Shown here one piece after another: positions 50,882 through 58,451 of a DNA stretch of 58,451 nt (the first letter of the stretch is position 1; each line of letters begins with the position of its first letter). The stretch lies in NCBI GenBank assembly GCA_022561975.1, contig JADFQD010000004.1:1-58451 (forward strand), in the 5' to 3' direction. The notes below the pieces were generated by a model. That model worked only from the letters and a program-made list of their open reading frames with translations. It searched no databases and was not told the origin of the DNA. Source of the DNA: Acidobacteriota bacterium. Lineage in GTDB: Bacteria; Acidobacteriota; Thermoanaerobaculia; Multivoradales; JAHEKO01. The position numbers and the translations under genes were made by a program.

Positions 50882-51010
50882 GATAGTCATCCTCGATAGG
50901 GAACGTCTCGACGTATCCGCGCGTCTGCAATGATACCCGCGTTCCGTTCGGCGATCCGGCCGGAGTTCCGGCCGGTGATCCGGATGGAGGCTGTGTTAGC
51001 GTCATCGGGG

Positions 51011-51028
51011 TGACAGGGATTCCTGTCA
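51011..51028. promoter_or_regulatory. 18-base palindrome in the divergent gap
   Basis: TGACAGG (51011-51017) and CCTGTCA (51022-51028) are perfect inverted repeats around GATT. They lie 29 bases before the VWA gene start and between divergent promoters (Sco-CRTAC on minus, VWA on plus). A second imperfect palindrome of CCGG units covers about 50953-50980. A shared operator is plausible but inferred from symmetry alone. Confidence 0.4.
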
Positions 51029-51056
51029 TGAAGTTCCCCAGGGGGGGTCCCAACAA

Positions 51057-52844
51057 ATGATTGCGAGTCGATGTTCCGCAAAGGCACTGTCCTTATTTTT
51101 CTGTGGCAGCCTGCTCGGTGCGGTGACCGTGACCTCGTCCGAGGCCTCGTCTGAGGGTGCTCAGACCGACCAGATCTTCCTGGAGCAGGTCGAGGTCAGC
51201 GTGGTCAACGTCGAGGTTTTCGTTACCGACAAGCGGGGGAATCGGGTTCCCAATCTCACCCAAGAGGACTTTCAGATCTTCGAGGACGGCAAGCCTGTCG
51301 AGATCACCAACTTCTACGTAGTCGAGGGTGGCGGCGTGCGCCCCTCGGAAGTGGGTGATGCCGCCGAGGGGGAGGGCGAGAATCTCGCGCCGATCGAGCC
51401 CAAGCAGCTCCATCTGGTGGTCTACGTCGACGATCGGAACCTCTCGCCGGCCAATCGCAACCGGGCCCTGGCTCTTCTGCAGGACTTCGTGCGCGAGCAG
51501 CTGCGGCCGACGGATCGTATCATGCTGGTGACCTCGGATGGCGGGCTCCTGATCCAGCAGGAAATGACCGCCGACCCGGATCTTCTTGTCGCGGCGTTGC
51601 AGGACATGAGTAAGCGCGGAGGCAAGGGCGCCCTATTGGAACTCGAACGCCGTTCCATTGTGCGGGACATCCAGTTCGTGCAGATGCCGGACGGTGGCAC
51701 CGGCGCTGGGACAGCCTCCAGCCTGGGGGAGGATACGACCGGCGACGAAGCCCTGATCGTTTTGGAGGCGATCCGCAACTTCGCGCAACGTGAGCACAAC
51801 CTGGTGCGGGACACAATCGCCGGGCTGAGGCAGTTCATCGGTTCGCTTTCCGGAGTTCCGGGACGTAAGGCGGTGCTCTATGTGAGCGACGGTCTTTCGA
51901 TGCGGCCCGGTGAGGAACTCTATTACGCCTGGGACAACAAGTTTCGTGAATACGCCAGGGACCTCGGCATTGGTTCCATCACCATGGACGCTACCGAGTT
52001 GCGAACCGACGAATACTTCGAGGAGCTCGTCGATGCGGCCAACGCCAGCGAGGTGACGTTCTATGCCTTGCGTGCCGCCGGTGGCGGCCCGGGCGCGGCG
52101 GTGACGGGAGAGACGCCGGCCTTCGTGGACATGGGCGGCAGTCCGGTCTGGACACCCGCGCTCGACACGATCGCGAGCGCCAACACCGGCAGCCCCCTGC
52201 GATTCATGTCCGACGCGACCGGCGGCTTCGCCCTGGTCAACAGCCGCAACTTCGACGGCATGCTCGATCGCATGCGCGAGGACTTCGACTCCTATTATTC
52301 GCTCGGCTATACCATCGATCACACCGACGATCAACAGATTCACCGCATCCGGGTCGTGGTTCCGGACGAGAAGTGGAACGTGCGGCACCGCGAGCGCTAC
52401 CGCCACAAGACGCGAGAAGAGCGGACCGCGGACCTCACGCTGTCGGCACTGCTGCTCGACATCGAGTCGAATCCCCTGCAGATCGCGGTCGAGTTCGGGG
52501 AGGCCGAACCTGCCGAGAAGCGCGGTCAGATCGTGGTTCCAGTGATCGTGAAGGTGCCGATCGCCAATCTCGTATTGTTGCCCCAAGGTGATTTCCACGT
52601 CGGTCAGATCAAGATCGCGGTGGCGGCAAAGGACGGCGACGGACGCTCTTCGCCAGTGCAGACGATCCAGGTTCCGGTGCGAATCCCCAACGACAAGCTC
52701 TTGACCGCGCTCGGTCAGGTGGCCGGCTACCGGGTCAAGCTGGGATTGCGAAGGGCCAAGGCCACCGTCGCCGTAGGCGTGCACGACTCTCTGGCCAACG
52801 TGGACTCGGCGGTCCGTGTGACCTATGAGCCGCCGGCAAGCTAA
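51057..52844 (+). CDS. VWFA-related acidobacterial-type exported protein
   Basis: This 595-residue protein has a signal peptide (1-30). VSVVNVEVFVTDKRGNRVPNLTQEDFQIFEDGKP is the entry module of the VWFA-related Acidobacterial domain family (TIGR03436), followed by a VWA-like core (HLVVYVDDRNLSPANR, VPGRKAVLYVSDGLSMRPG) and FDSYYSLGYT. The canonical DxSxS metal site is replaced by DDRNLS. A C-terminal beta-rich region ends the protein. The role is unknown; such genes are abundant in Acidobacteria and often next to TPR and TonB genes, as here. It begins a run of exported proteins reaching the window end. Confidence 0.87.
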   Translation: MIASRCSAKALSLFFCGSLLGAVTVTSSEASSEGAQTDQIFLEQVEVSVVNVEVFVTDKRGNRVPNLTQEDFQIFEDGKPVEITNFYVVEGGGVRPSEVGDAAEGEGENLAPIEPKQLHLVVYVDDRNLSPANRNRALALLQDFVREQLRPTDRIMLVTSDGGLLIQQEMTADPDLLVAALQDMSKRGGKGALLELERRSIVRDIQFVQMPDGGTGAGTASSLGEDTTGDEALIVLEAIRNFAQREHNLVRDTIAGLRQFIGSLSGVPGRKAVLYVSDGLSMRPGEELYYAWDNKFREYARDLGIGSITMDATELRTDEYFEELVDAANASEVTFYALRAAGGGPGAAVTGETPAFVDMGGSPVWTPALDTIASANTGSPLRFMSDATGGFALVNSRNFDGMLDRMREDFDSYYSLGYTIDHTDDQQIHRIRVVVPDEKWNVRHRERYRHKTREERTADLTLSALLLDIESNPLQIAVEFGEAEPAEKRGQIVVPVIVKVPIANLVLLPQGDFHVGQIKIAVAAKDGDGRSSPVQTIQVPVRIPNDKLLTALGQVAGYRVKLGLRRAKATVAVGVHDSLANVDSAVRVTYEPPAS

Positions 52845-52847
52845 TAG

Positions 52848-52863
52848 TTCTACCACGGGCTGC
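52848..52863. repeat. Partial copy of the TAGCAGCCCGTGG palindrome arm
   Basis: TTCTACCACGGGCTGC matches the right arm of the 13897-13960 palindrome exactly over 16 bases. It lies in the 26-base gap between two genes and so forms part of the leader of the downstream gene. Confidence 0.65.
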
Positions 52864-52870
52864 GAGACTC

Positions 52871-55018
52871 ATGGAGATGAAGCGACGCCGGGGCTCACTC
52901 CGGACGGCGTTCGCCTACCTGGCCGCCGTGGTCCTGTCCTGGCCGCTCGAGTCAACGATTATCGTCCGCGATCCGGGAGGCCTCACGGCCGAGACCGCCG
53001 CGCTCATCCTGAGCGGCCAGCAGGGTGGCGACCTGGCCATAGAGGCGATCGCGGCGCCTCTGGCCTGGGCGAGCGGTTCCGTAACGGTGGGGTTGTTCGT
53101 TGAGGTCAACGGCTGCGATCTGATCTCCGGACAGCAGGAGGAGGAGCTTCGAGTCGAAATCCTCGTCTACGCCATCGCAGGTGAGGCCAACGTGCGCGGC
53201 TACGTCCTGCAGGCCTTCGAACTGGACCTCGGCCGGTACGGCGAGGCCTTGGCCGCGGGGGGTTTCAAGTTCAACGGGCAGCTGGATCTGCCGCCGGGAG
53301 ATTATTCGTTAGCGATCATGGTTCGGAGCCCAGGAGAGGCGACGCAGAGTCTGGGCCTGCGCCGCGTCGCGCTCTCGGTGCCAACACCGGACACCCAACC
53401 GGTGCTCCTTCAGCCTCGTTTCTCGGTGGCGGAAGGACTTTGGATCAATGGTTTTCAGGTTCTCGCGGCAGCGAAAGAGGGTGGCCTCTCGCGGGCTCGA
53501 CTGCAGGAAGCGGCCCGTTGGTCGGCGGCGAAGCCGCTCCTGCCGATCGGCGGTCGTGTCGAGGTCTTGCTCCCGGTATTCGGCCTGCCAGGATCTTTCC
53601 GGGATATTTCATTCGAGCTCCTCGATGGGCGAGGTCATGTTGTCGGGGAAGCAGAGTTCGAGGTCGAAGGGCCTGCCGAGGCCGCCGCGGGATGGATTGT
53701 TGATCGGGCTGTGCCGGCGTTCTTGACCGGGTCGTTCCAGCTCTCGGGCGAGCCGTCCGGCGTTCCGGCCGGTGAATACGTCATTCGTGCCAAGGCTCGA
53801 GGGCCGGCGGGGGAGCCGATCTACTCACCGGTGCTGCCGGTGATCGTTGCCGCCGAGAGCGACGAGCCGGGGTCGTGGGCCACGGCGAATCGTCGTGAGC
53901 AGGTTCCCGCGCCGATCGGCAACCCCGAGTTGCCGACCCGGACGCGACGCACCAAGGTACAGGCGAAAGACGTCGAACTCTTGAAGCGTCGATATGCGGC
54001 GATTCTGGATCTCAGTACCGGCGACGACCGCGCCGGTGCCGCCAGCGCCCTGCGACTTTTCGAGCAGGAGGCGGTTGCCGAATTCGGCGAGCGAGGCATC
54101 CCTTCTCTGGTCGCAGCCGAGATGGGCCTGATCAAGGCGCTGGGCAAGGAGTCCCCTGACTCGCTGGTGCCGGTCGCTCGACTCCATCACCAGGCCTATC
54201 GGGAACATCGCTCCAGCAGGGCGTTTCTGCTCGCCACCCATGCGCGCAACCTCGCGCTCGCCATTGTCGAACTCTACATCGCCGGTGGTACCACCGAGGA
54301 GTCGGCGCGGTTCATGGTCCTGCGGCACAAAGAATCGCGCGGGTTGGTGGGATCGCGGTTGCTCGCGAGCTTCGGCGGCGATCTGCAGCGAGGCGGACTG
54401 CGCCGATTCAGCGAGCGGCTGTTCCGCCGGGCTCTCGAGTGCGATGACACGAACGAGGCCGCTTTGCTCGGTATGGGAGCCAGCTTCGAGAAGTACAGCG
54501 AGTACGCGGAGGCGGTGAGCTACTTCGAGAGGCTGGTTGCGGCGCAGCCGCAAAGTGGTGAAGGCCGCTTGCGTCTGGGAATCAACCAGAGGCGATTGGG
54601 TCGAAAGGCCAAAGCCCGAAAGCAGCTGGAACGGGTCATCAAGGGCAACTACCTACGCTGGGTGCAGTCGCTGGCCTATCAAGAGCTCGCCCAGATGGAT
54701 CTCGAGGCCGGAGATTTGAAACGGTCCGCGGATCTTCTCGAGCGGGGCTTGGAGCGCTTTCCGAACGAACCGAAGTTCTATCTGCAGCTGGCCTACCTGC
54801 GCAACGCCGCGGGTGAGCCTTGGCGCGCCCAGGCCGAGCTGGATCGGCTGAGCCGGGTGCGAGAGCCGGACTCGGAGGACTCGCCACGCTACACCTACAG
54901 CAACTGGCCTGCCGATGCGCTGGACCGCGCCTGGGACCAGACCGACGAAGACGTCGACTCCCGGCTCGAGGCTCTGGCCGCGGTATTAGCGGCGGCCGCG
55001 GAGGGCTTTGCGCCTTGA
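52871..55018 (+). CDS. Exported TPR protein of unknown function
   Basis: This 715-residue protein has an N-terminal signal or anchor (FAYLAAVVLSWPL), a beta-rich N-terminal half (30-320) and a TPR-bearing C-terminal half (about 500-690), for example LFRRALECDDTNEAALLGMGASFEKYSEYAEAVSYFERL. Proteins of this layout often serve as periplasmic scaffolds. Its 3' end overlaps the next VWA gene by four bases (TTGA), so a joint role with VWA proteins is likely. The start is ATG 52871; a second ATG at 52877 is possible. No named family is recognised for the N-terminal half. Confidence 0.8.
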   Translation: MEMKRRRGSLRTAFAYLAAVVLSWPLESTIIVRDPGGLTAETAALILSGQQGGDLAIEAIAAPLAWASGSVTVGLFVEVNGCDLISGQQEEELRVEILVYAIAGEANVRGYVLQAFELDLGRYGEALAAGGFKFNGQLDLPPGDYSLAIMVRSPGEATQSLGLRRVALSVPTPDTQPVLLQPRFSVAEGLWINGFQVLAAAKEGGLSRARLQEAARWSAAKPLLPIGGRVEVLLPVFGLPGSFRDISFELLDGRGHVVGEAEFEVEGPAEAAAGWIVDRAVPAFLTGSFQLSGEPSGVPAGEYVIRAKARGPAGEPIYSPVLPVIVAAESDEPGSWATANRREQVPAPIGNPELPTRTRRTKVQAKDVELLKRRYAAILDLSTGDDRAGAASALRLFEQEAVAEFGERGIPSLVAAEMGLIKALGKESPDSLVPVARLHHQAYREHRSSRAFLLATHARNLALAIVELYIAGGTTEESARFMVLRHKESRGLVGSRLLASFGGDLQRGGLRRFSERLFRRALECDDTNEAALLGMGASFEKYSEYAEAVSYFERLVAAQPQSGEGRLRLGINQRRLGRKAKARKQLERVIKGNYLRWVQSLAYQELAQMDLEAGDLKRSADLLERGLERFPNEPKFYLQLAYLRNAAGEPWRAQAELDRLSRVREPDSEDSPRYTYSNWPADALDRAWDQTDEDVDSRLEALAAVLAAAAEGFAP

Positions 55019-56229
55019 GCCGCTCCGCTGCGGGCGCTCTAGCGCTGTTTCTGCTGGTTTGCGGGGGTGGGCGTGCGGCGGCCATGGAGGTGGTGATCTC
55101 CCGGCCGGAGCTGGGAGTCCCGATCTTCGGCAAGGTCGACGTGAGGGTCGAGGTCTATCCTGCTTCCGCAGAAGTCGATCGCGTCGAGCTCTTTCTGGAC
55201 GGAGAGTTCATCGGGGCGGCCACCGGCTCATCGCCCTTCGTGATCTCGATCGACGTCGGTGAGGAGAATAGGGCTCATGAGATCCTGGCGGTCGCGTACG
55301 CGGCCTCGGGTGACAGCGTTCACTCGAGTCTGCAGACGCCACCGATTCACGTCGACGGCGAGTTCAAGGTCGAGCTGCAGCAGTTGTACGTGACGCCGGA
55401 GTTCGAGGGCGGCGCTCAGGCTCTGACGCGAGCGGATTTCGAGATCTATGATCGCGATGTTCGCCAGGAGATCGTCACCTTCGAGCGCGGCGATGTACCG
55501 TTCACGGCCGTGCTCTTGGTGGATTCCAGCCGTAGCATGATCGGCGGGCCGCTGCGCACCGCGCTCCACGGCGCCCGGGTCTTTTTCGACGGCATGAAGG
55601 CCCTCGATGAGGCCAAGCTGCTTTTGTTTTCCGATCGGATTCTCTATGAAACCCCGTTTACCAGTTTCTCGAGCGTGCTCTCGCTCGGGCTCTCACAGGT
55701 GAAGGCTGCGGGGGGTACGGCGATCAACGACTATCTCTATCTGGGGATCGAAAGAGTCCAAGCGAGGCAGGGGCGCAGAGTCGTTGTGTTGCTCTCCGAC
55801 GGCATCGACGTGACCAGCGTGCTGCGCATGGAGCAGGTGCGCCAGGCGATTCGCATGAACCAGGCGGTTCTCTACTGGATCGTGCCGCCGTTGGGCGAGG
55901 GCGGTGGCGGCGCCGGACATCGCTCGGCCTGGCGCGATCCCGAGGAGCACGAGAGGCAACGCGAGCTGCTCGCGCAAACCGTGCTCGAAAGCGGCGGCCG
56001 GATCGTCGAACTCGAAAGTCTGGAGCAAACCTCGGGGGCTTTCGAGACCGTGTTGCAGGAGTTGCGGGGCCAGTACGTGCTGGGCTACTACCCTCCGGTG
56101 ACCGGCCGAGCCGGGACCTGGCACCCGACCGAAGTCAGGACCCGAGGCGGCCGGTTGAAGATTCGAAGCCGAGTCGGCTACTATGAGCGTCCTCAGGAAT
56201 TCACGTCCCGGGACTCTCGACAGCCGTGA
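55015..56229 (+). CDS. VWFA-related acidobacterial-type exported protein, second copy
   Basis: The start is TTG 55015, overlapping the TPR gene stop and followed by a signal peptide (GALALFLLVCGGGRAAA). An ATG-initiated version would begin far inside the previous gene. The protein has 404 residues. A Big-like N-terminal domain (VDVRVEVYPASAEVDRVELFLDG) precedes the VWFA-related region with LTRADFEIYDRDVRQEIVTFE and an intact metal site VLLVDSSRSM; VVVLLSDGIDVTS and LRGQYVLGYYPP follow. It differs from the 51057 gene in retaining the DxSxS motif. Confidence 0.86.
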   Translation: MSRSAAGALALFLLVCGGGRAAAMEVVISRPELGVPIFGKVDVRVEVYPASAEVDRVELFLDGEFIGAATGSSPFVISIDVGEENRAHEILAVAYAASGDSVHSSLQTPPIHVDGEFKVELQQLYVTPEFEGGAQALTRADFEIYDRDVRQEIVTFERGDVPFTAVLLVDSSRSMIGGPLRTALHGARVFFDGMKALDEAKLLLFSDRILYETPFTSFSSVLSLGLSQVKAAGGTAINDYLYLGIERVQARQGRRVVVLLSDGIDVTSVLRMEQVRQAIRMNQAVLYWIVPPLGEGGGGAGHRSAWRDPEEHERQRELLAQTVLESGGRIVELESLEQTSGAFETVLQELRGQYVLGYYPPVTGRAGTWHPTEVRTRGGRLKIRSRVGYYERPQEFTSRDSRQP

Positions 56230-56255
56230 GCCGGGGCGCGACAGGAGAAAGATCG

Positions 56256-57524
56256 ATGAACGCAACAAGCAGGGCGATGCTTTGTGCTTTGGTCGCGTCG
56301 GTGCTTTGCACGGGTGCGCTTTTGGCGGGAGCCGAAGGCCGTATCTCGGGCCGGGTCCTGGACGCCAGCGGTGATCCGATGCAGGGAGTTGAGGTCGTGC
56401 TGGTCAGCCCACAGACCGGAGGAGAGCAGAGCAAGACCACCGACAAGAAGGGCAAGGTGGTTTTTCTGGTCCTCGATGCGACCGCGCGCTACGCGGTCAG
56501 GATCACGAAGGAGGGCTATCAACCGATTCAAGAACGCATCCGTCCGGTCGTCGGAAGCACCCTACGCAAGGAATGGAAGCTGGTACCTGTGTCGCCGTCC
56601 GGTGGCGGGGGTGGGGGAGTCGTGGAGGGCGGAGAGGTTCGCGGCAAGGCGGGTGCCATCAGGCTTTACAACGCCGGCGCTACCGCCAGCAACGAGGGCG
56701 ACCGTGCCACCGCCATCGAAAAGTTCCGAGAGGCGATCGAGGTGGATCCCGGGTTCGTTCCCGGACACCAGGCGCTACTCGGTCTCTACATCCAGGCGCG
56801 CGATCACACCAACGCGCTGGCGGTCGCCGAGAAGTTGCTCGACCTTGCCCCCACCGACACCACGGCCCTCGGGGCTCGCTACGACGCGTTGGTCGAGTTG
56901 CAGCGGAGCGAGGAGGCCGAGGCCGCCCTCGAGGGGATGATTCTGTCGGCTCCCGGGCCGGCCGCCGCCATTCGGCTATTCAATCGAGGAGCCACCTCGC
57001 TTCGAGAGAGCAAGGTCGAGGAGGCGATCCCGGATCTGAAGAGGGCGTTGGCAATGGACCCGAATCTGGCGGTTGCCCGGTCGGCCTTGGCCAAGGTCTA
57101 TCTGAACCGGAAGGAGTATCGGCTGGCGGCTGACAACGCCCGGATTCTCAGCGATTCGAACCCGGAGGATGCGGTGGCCCTATCGATCCTCTACGATGCC
57201 TTCAAGGGTCTCGGAGAAGCGGAGAAGGCCGAAGAGGCGTTCGCCGCCCTGGAGAAGATCAGCCCGGAAAGGGCGGCCGAGGCCTTCTACCGTCAGGGCG
57301 TGGCTCTCCTCGACCAGGCCAGGCACCGAGACGCCCTGGCTTCTTTCGAGAGGGTTCTGGCGTCGTATCCCGGGCACCTGAGGGTCCACTACATGTTGGG
57401 TTTGTGTTACCTGAATACCGGCGATATGGCACTGGCGAAGACTTCTCTCCGGAAGTTCCTGGGGCTCGCCCCGGACGACCGGGACGCCCCGAGTGCCAGA
57501 GAAATGCTCGCCGCCCTGGAGTAG
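56256..57524 (+). CDS. Exported carboxypeptidase-regulatory-like plus TPR protein
   Basis: ATG 56256 has AGGAG eight bases upstream and begins a signal peptide (MNATSRAMLCALVASVLCTG). GTG 56226 overlaps the previous stop but lacks a Shine-Dalgarno. The protein has 422 residues: a CarboxypepD_reg-like domain (GRISGRVLDASGDPMQGVEV, 20-100), a Gly-rich linker, then about seven TPR repeats (for example AVARSALAKVYLNRKEYRLAADNARI). It probably acts as a periplasmic or outer-membrane scaffold with the neighbouring VWA/TPR proteins. Codon use matches the neighbours. Confidence 0.85.
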   Translation: MNATSRAMLCALVASVLCTGALLAGAEGRISGRVLDASGDPMQGVEVVLVSPQTGGEQSKTTDKKGKVVFLVLDATARYAVRITKEGYQPIQERIRPVVGSTLRKEWKLVPVSPSGGGGGGVVEGGEVRGKAGAIRLYNAGATASNEGDRATAIEKFREAIEVDPGFVPGHQALLGLYIQARDHTNALAVAEKLLDLAPTDTTALGARYDALVELQRSEEAEAALEGMILSAPGPAAAIRLFNRGATSLRESKVEEAIPDLKRALAMDPNLAVARSALAKVYLNRKEYRLAADNARILSDSNPEDAVALSILYDAFKGLGEAEKAEEAFAALEKISPERAAEAFYRQGVALLDQARHRDALASFERVLASYPGHLRVHYMLGLCYLNTGDMALAKTSLRKFLGLAPDDRDAPSAREMLAALE

Positions 57525-57810
57525 TTGCGAAAGAGTCAAAGCTTTGGATTCAAACCCCTGAATAACATTCGGAATCTCGGTCCGGCTTAGAATGTTCGAG
57601 AGGCATGTAAGTGCTTTGTTTTCAGGGCTGTACGTCCAGTTTTTGCGACCCGGAGAAGGTCTCGAAAAAGGCGGCATCGGCCTTGCACATTCCGGTGCCA
57701 TTGAGTGAGACCATTGAGTGAGAGTCGATCAACCGATTTGCAGCCCACAGCTTCGCGGGCTGCCTGTGAAAGAAGCCAAAAGCAATCGACGACCAACAAC
57801 CAAAGGAGTG
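57525..57810. other. Non-coding leader of the terminal gene
   Basis: This 286-base gap is more AT-rich than the genes around it. It holds a 13-base tandem duplication (CCATTGAGTGAGA at 57698-57710 and 57711-57723) and AAAGGAG (57802-57808), the ribosome-binding site of the terminal gene. No clear promoter, riboswitch or small gene was recognised. Confidence 0.5.
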
Positions 57811-57816
57811 ATGAGT

Positions 57817-58451
57817 ATGTCGAGACGATTTGTCAACGTGGGCCTCGCCCTGCTGCTGGGAGTGGCTCTGACCCTTCCGGCGTTCGCGCAGGGGGTCCAA
57901 ACCGCAACCCTCAACGGGACGGTCAAGGCCAATGACGGCTCGGTGCTTCCCGGCGTTACCGTCACCGCGACCTCCCCGTCCTTGCAGGGCAGTCGCACGG
58001 TCATCAGCGGCGGCACCGGTTCGGGCAAGACGACGCTGCTGAATACCTTGTCCAGCTTCATCCCCGGCGATCAGCGAGTGATCACCATCGAGGATGCTGC
58101 GGAATTGCAATTGCAGCAGGAGCACGTGCTGCGGCTGGAGACGCGCCCAGCCAACATCGAGGGCAAGGGCCGCATCGACGCCACCGATCTGGTCAAGAAC
58201 GCGCTGAGAATGCGACCGGACCGGATCATCATTGGCGAATGCCGCGGCTCTGAGGCGCTTGACATGTTACAGGCGATGAACACCGGCCACGAGGGTTCAA
58301 TGACGACCATTCACGCCAACTCGCCCCGCGACGCCGTCTCCCGACTGGAAACGATGATTGCCATGGGGGGGGTCGAGCTGCCGGTCAAGGCGCTCAGGCA
58401 GCAGTTCGCGGCAGCGGTCGATCTGATCATACAAGTCAACCGCTTGCAGGG
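57817..58451 (+). CDS. TonB-dependent receptor N-terminus joined in frame to a CpaF-type ATPase; probable chimera, 3' incomplete
   Basis: ATG 57817 is eight bases after AAAGGAG. Residues 1-~61 are a signal peptide ([16 protein letters not shown]) and the start of a carboxypeptidase-regulatory domain ([20 protein letters not shown]), the standard opening of acidobacterial TonB-dependent receptors. At about base 58000 this switches, without a linker, to the catalytic core of a CpaF/TadA secretion ATPase: Walker [10 protein letters not shown] (65-73), Asp box [11 protein letters not shown], Walker [10 protein letters not shown] (136-144) and His box [11 protein letters not shown]. CpaF's N-terminal domain and the receptor's plug and barrel are both missing. 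An exported, half-built cytoplasmic ATPase makes little sense, so misassembly is the best explanation. The frame runs off the window end. Confidence 0.8.
   Translation, partial: MSRRFVNVGLALLLGVALTLPAFAQGVQTATLNGTVKANDGSVLPGVTVTATSPSLQGSRTVISGGTGSGKTTLLNTLSSFIPGDQRVITIEDAAELQLQQEHVLRLETRPANIEGKGRIDATDLVKNALRMRPDRIIIGECRGSEALDMLQAMNTGHEGSMTTIHANSPRDAVSRLETMIAMGGVELPVKALRQQFAAAVDLIIQVNRLQ

Overview
The window is GC-rich, densely coded bacterial DNA that looks like a member of the Acidobacteriota, probably from a metagenome assembly. The main evidence is at the right end: two VWFA-related proteins of the acidobacterial type, an exported Sco/CRTAC (FG-GAP plus ASPIC/UnbV) protein, and the start of a TonB-dependent receptor with an N-terminal carboxypeptidase-regulatory domain. 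Class-level placement is not possible from the sequence alone. No rRNA, tRNA, CRISPR array or intact insertion sequence was seen.

Layout. 1-1.7 kb: a vapBC-type toxin-antitoxin pair and a lipid kinase. 1.7-4.7 kb: lysine 6-transaminase and aminoadipate-semialdehyde dehydrogenase, together converting lysine to 2-aminoadipate. 4.8-6.1 kb: a GAF-GGDEF diguanylate cyclase. 6.2-13.7 kb: a seven-gene MoxR/Bat cluster on the minus strand (moxR, DUF58, DUF4381-like, batA, batB, batC-like, batD) with five successive 4-base start/stop overlaps. 14-21.5 kb: ksgA-like methyltransferase, a sulfatase-like lipoprotein, FtsK, Fmt and RsmB. 21.7-27.3 kb: a family 2 glycosyltransferase, then moaC, a NamZ-like muramidase, an unknown gene, serA and ddl. 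27.3-29.7 kb: an exported subtilase with ten GFLWSD repeats, followed by a small gene carrying one more copy of the motif. 29.7-33.8 kb: a Ser/Thr kinase ending in four zinc ribbons, RlpA, PurB and an NlpC/P60 lipoprotein. 34-36.3 kb: arginine deiminase and ornithine carbamoyltransferase. 36.4-43.3 kb: an exported-enzyme region with two more sulfatase-like lipoproteins, an SGNH hydrolase with a dockerin-like tail, an exported repeat protein and a beta-helix lyase-like lipoprotein. 43.4-47.1 kb: folate genes (a 5'-truncated folK fused to folP, and a pabB-pabC fusion) separated by a DUF4440 lipoprotein. 47.1-57.5 kb: a DUF1028 protein, the Sco-CRTAC fusion and a run of exported VWA and TPR genes.

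The last 635 bases read as one open frame in which the first 61 codons of a TonB-dependent receptor switch abruptly to the catalytic half of a CpaF/TadA secretion ATPase. This is most likely an assembly chimera and should not be read as a novel fusion before it is checked.

The strongest biological lead is the subtilase with the GFLWSD repeat and its small downstream partner. Secondary leads are the zinc-ribbon kinase, the Sco-CRTAC fusion, the truncated folK and several large palindromic intergenic elements.
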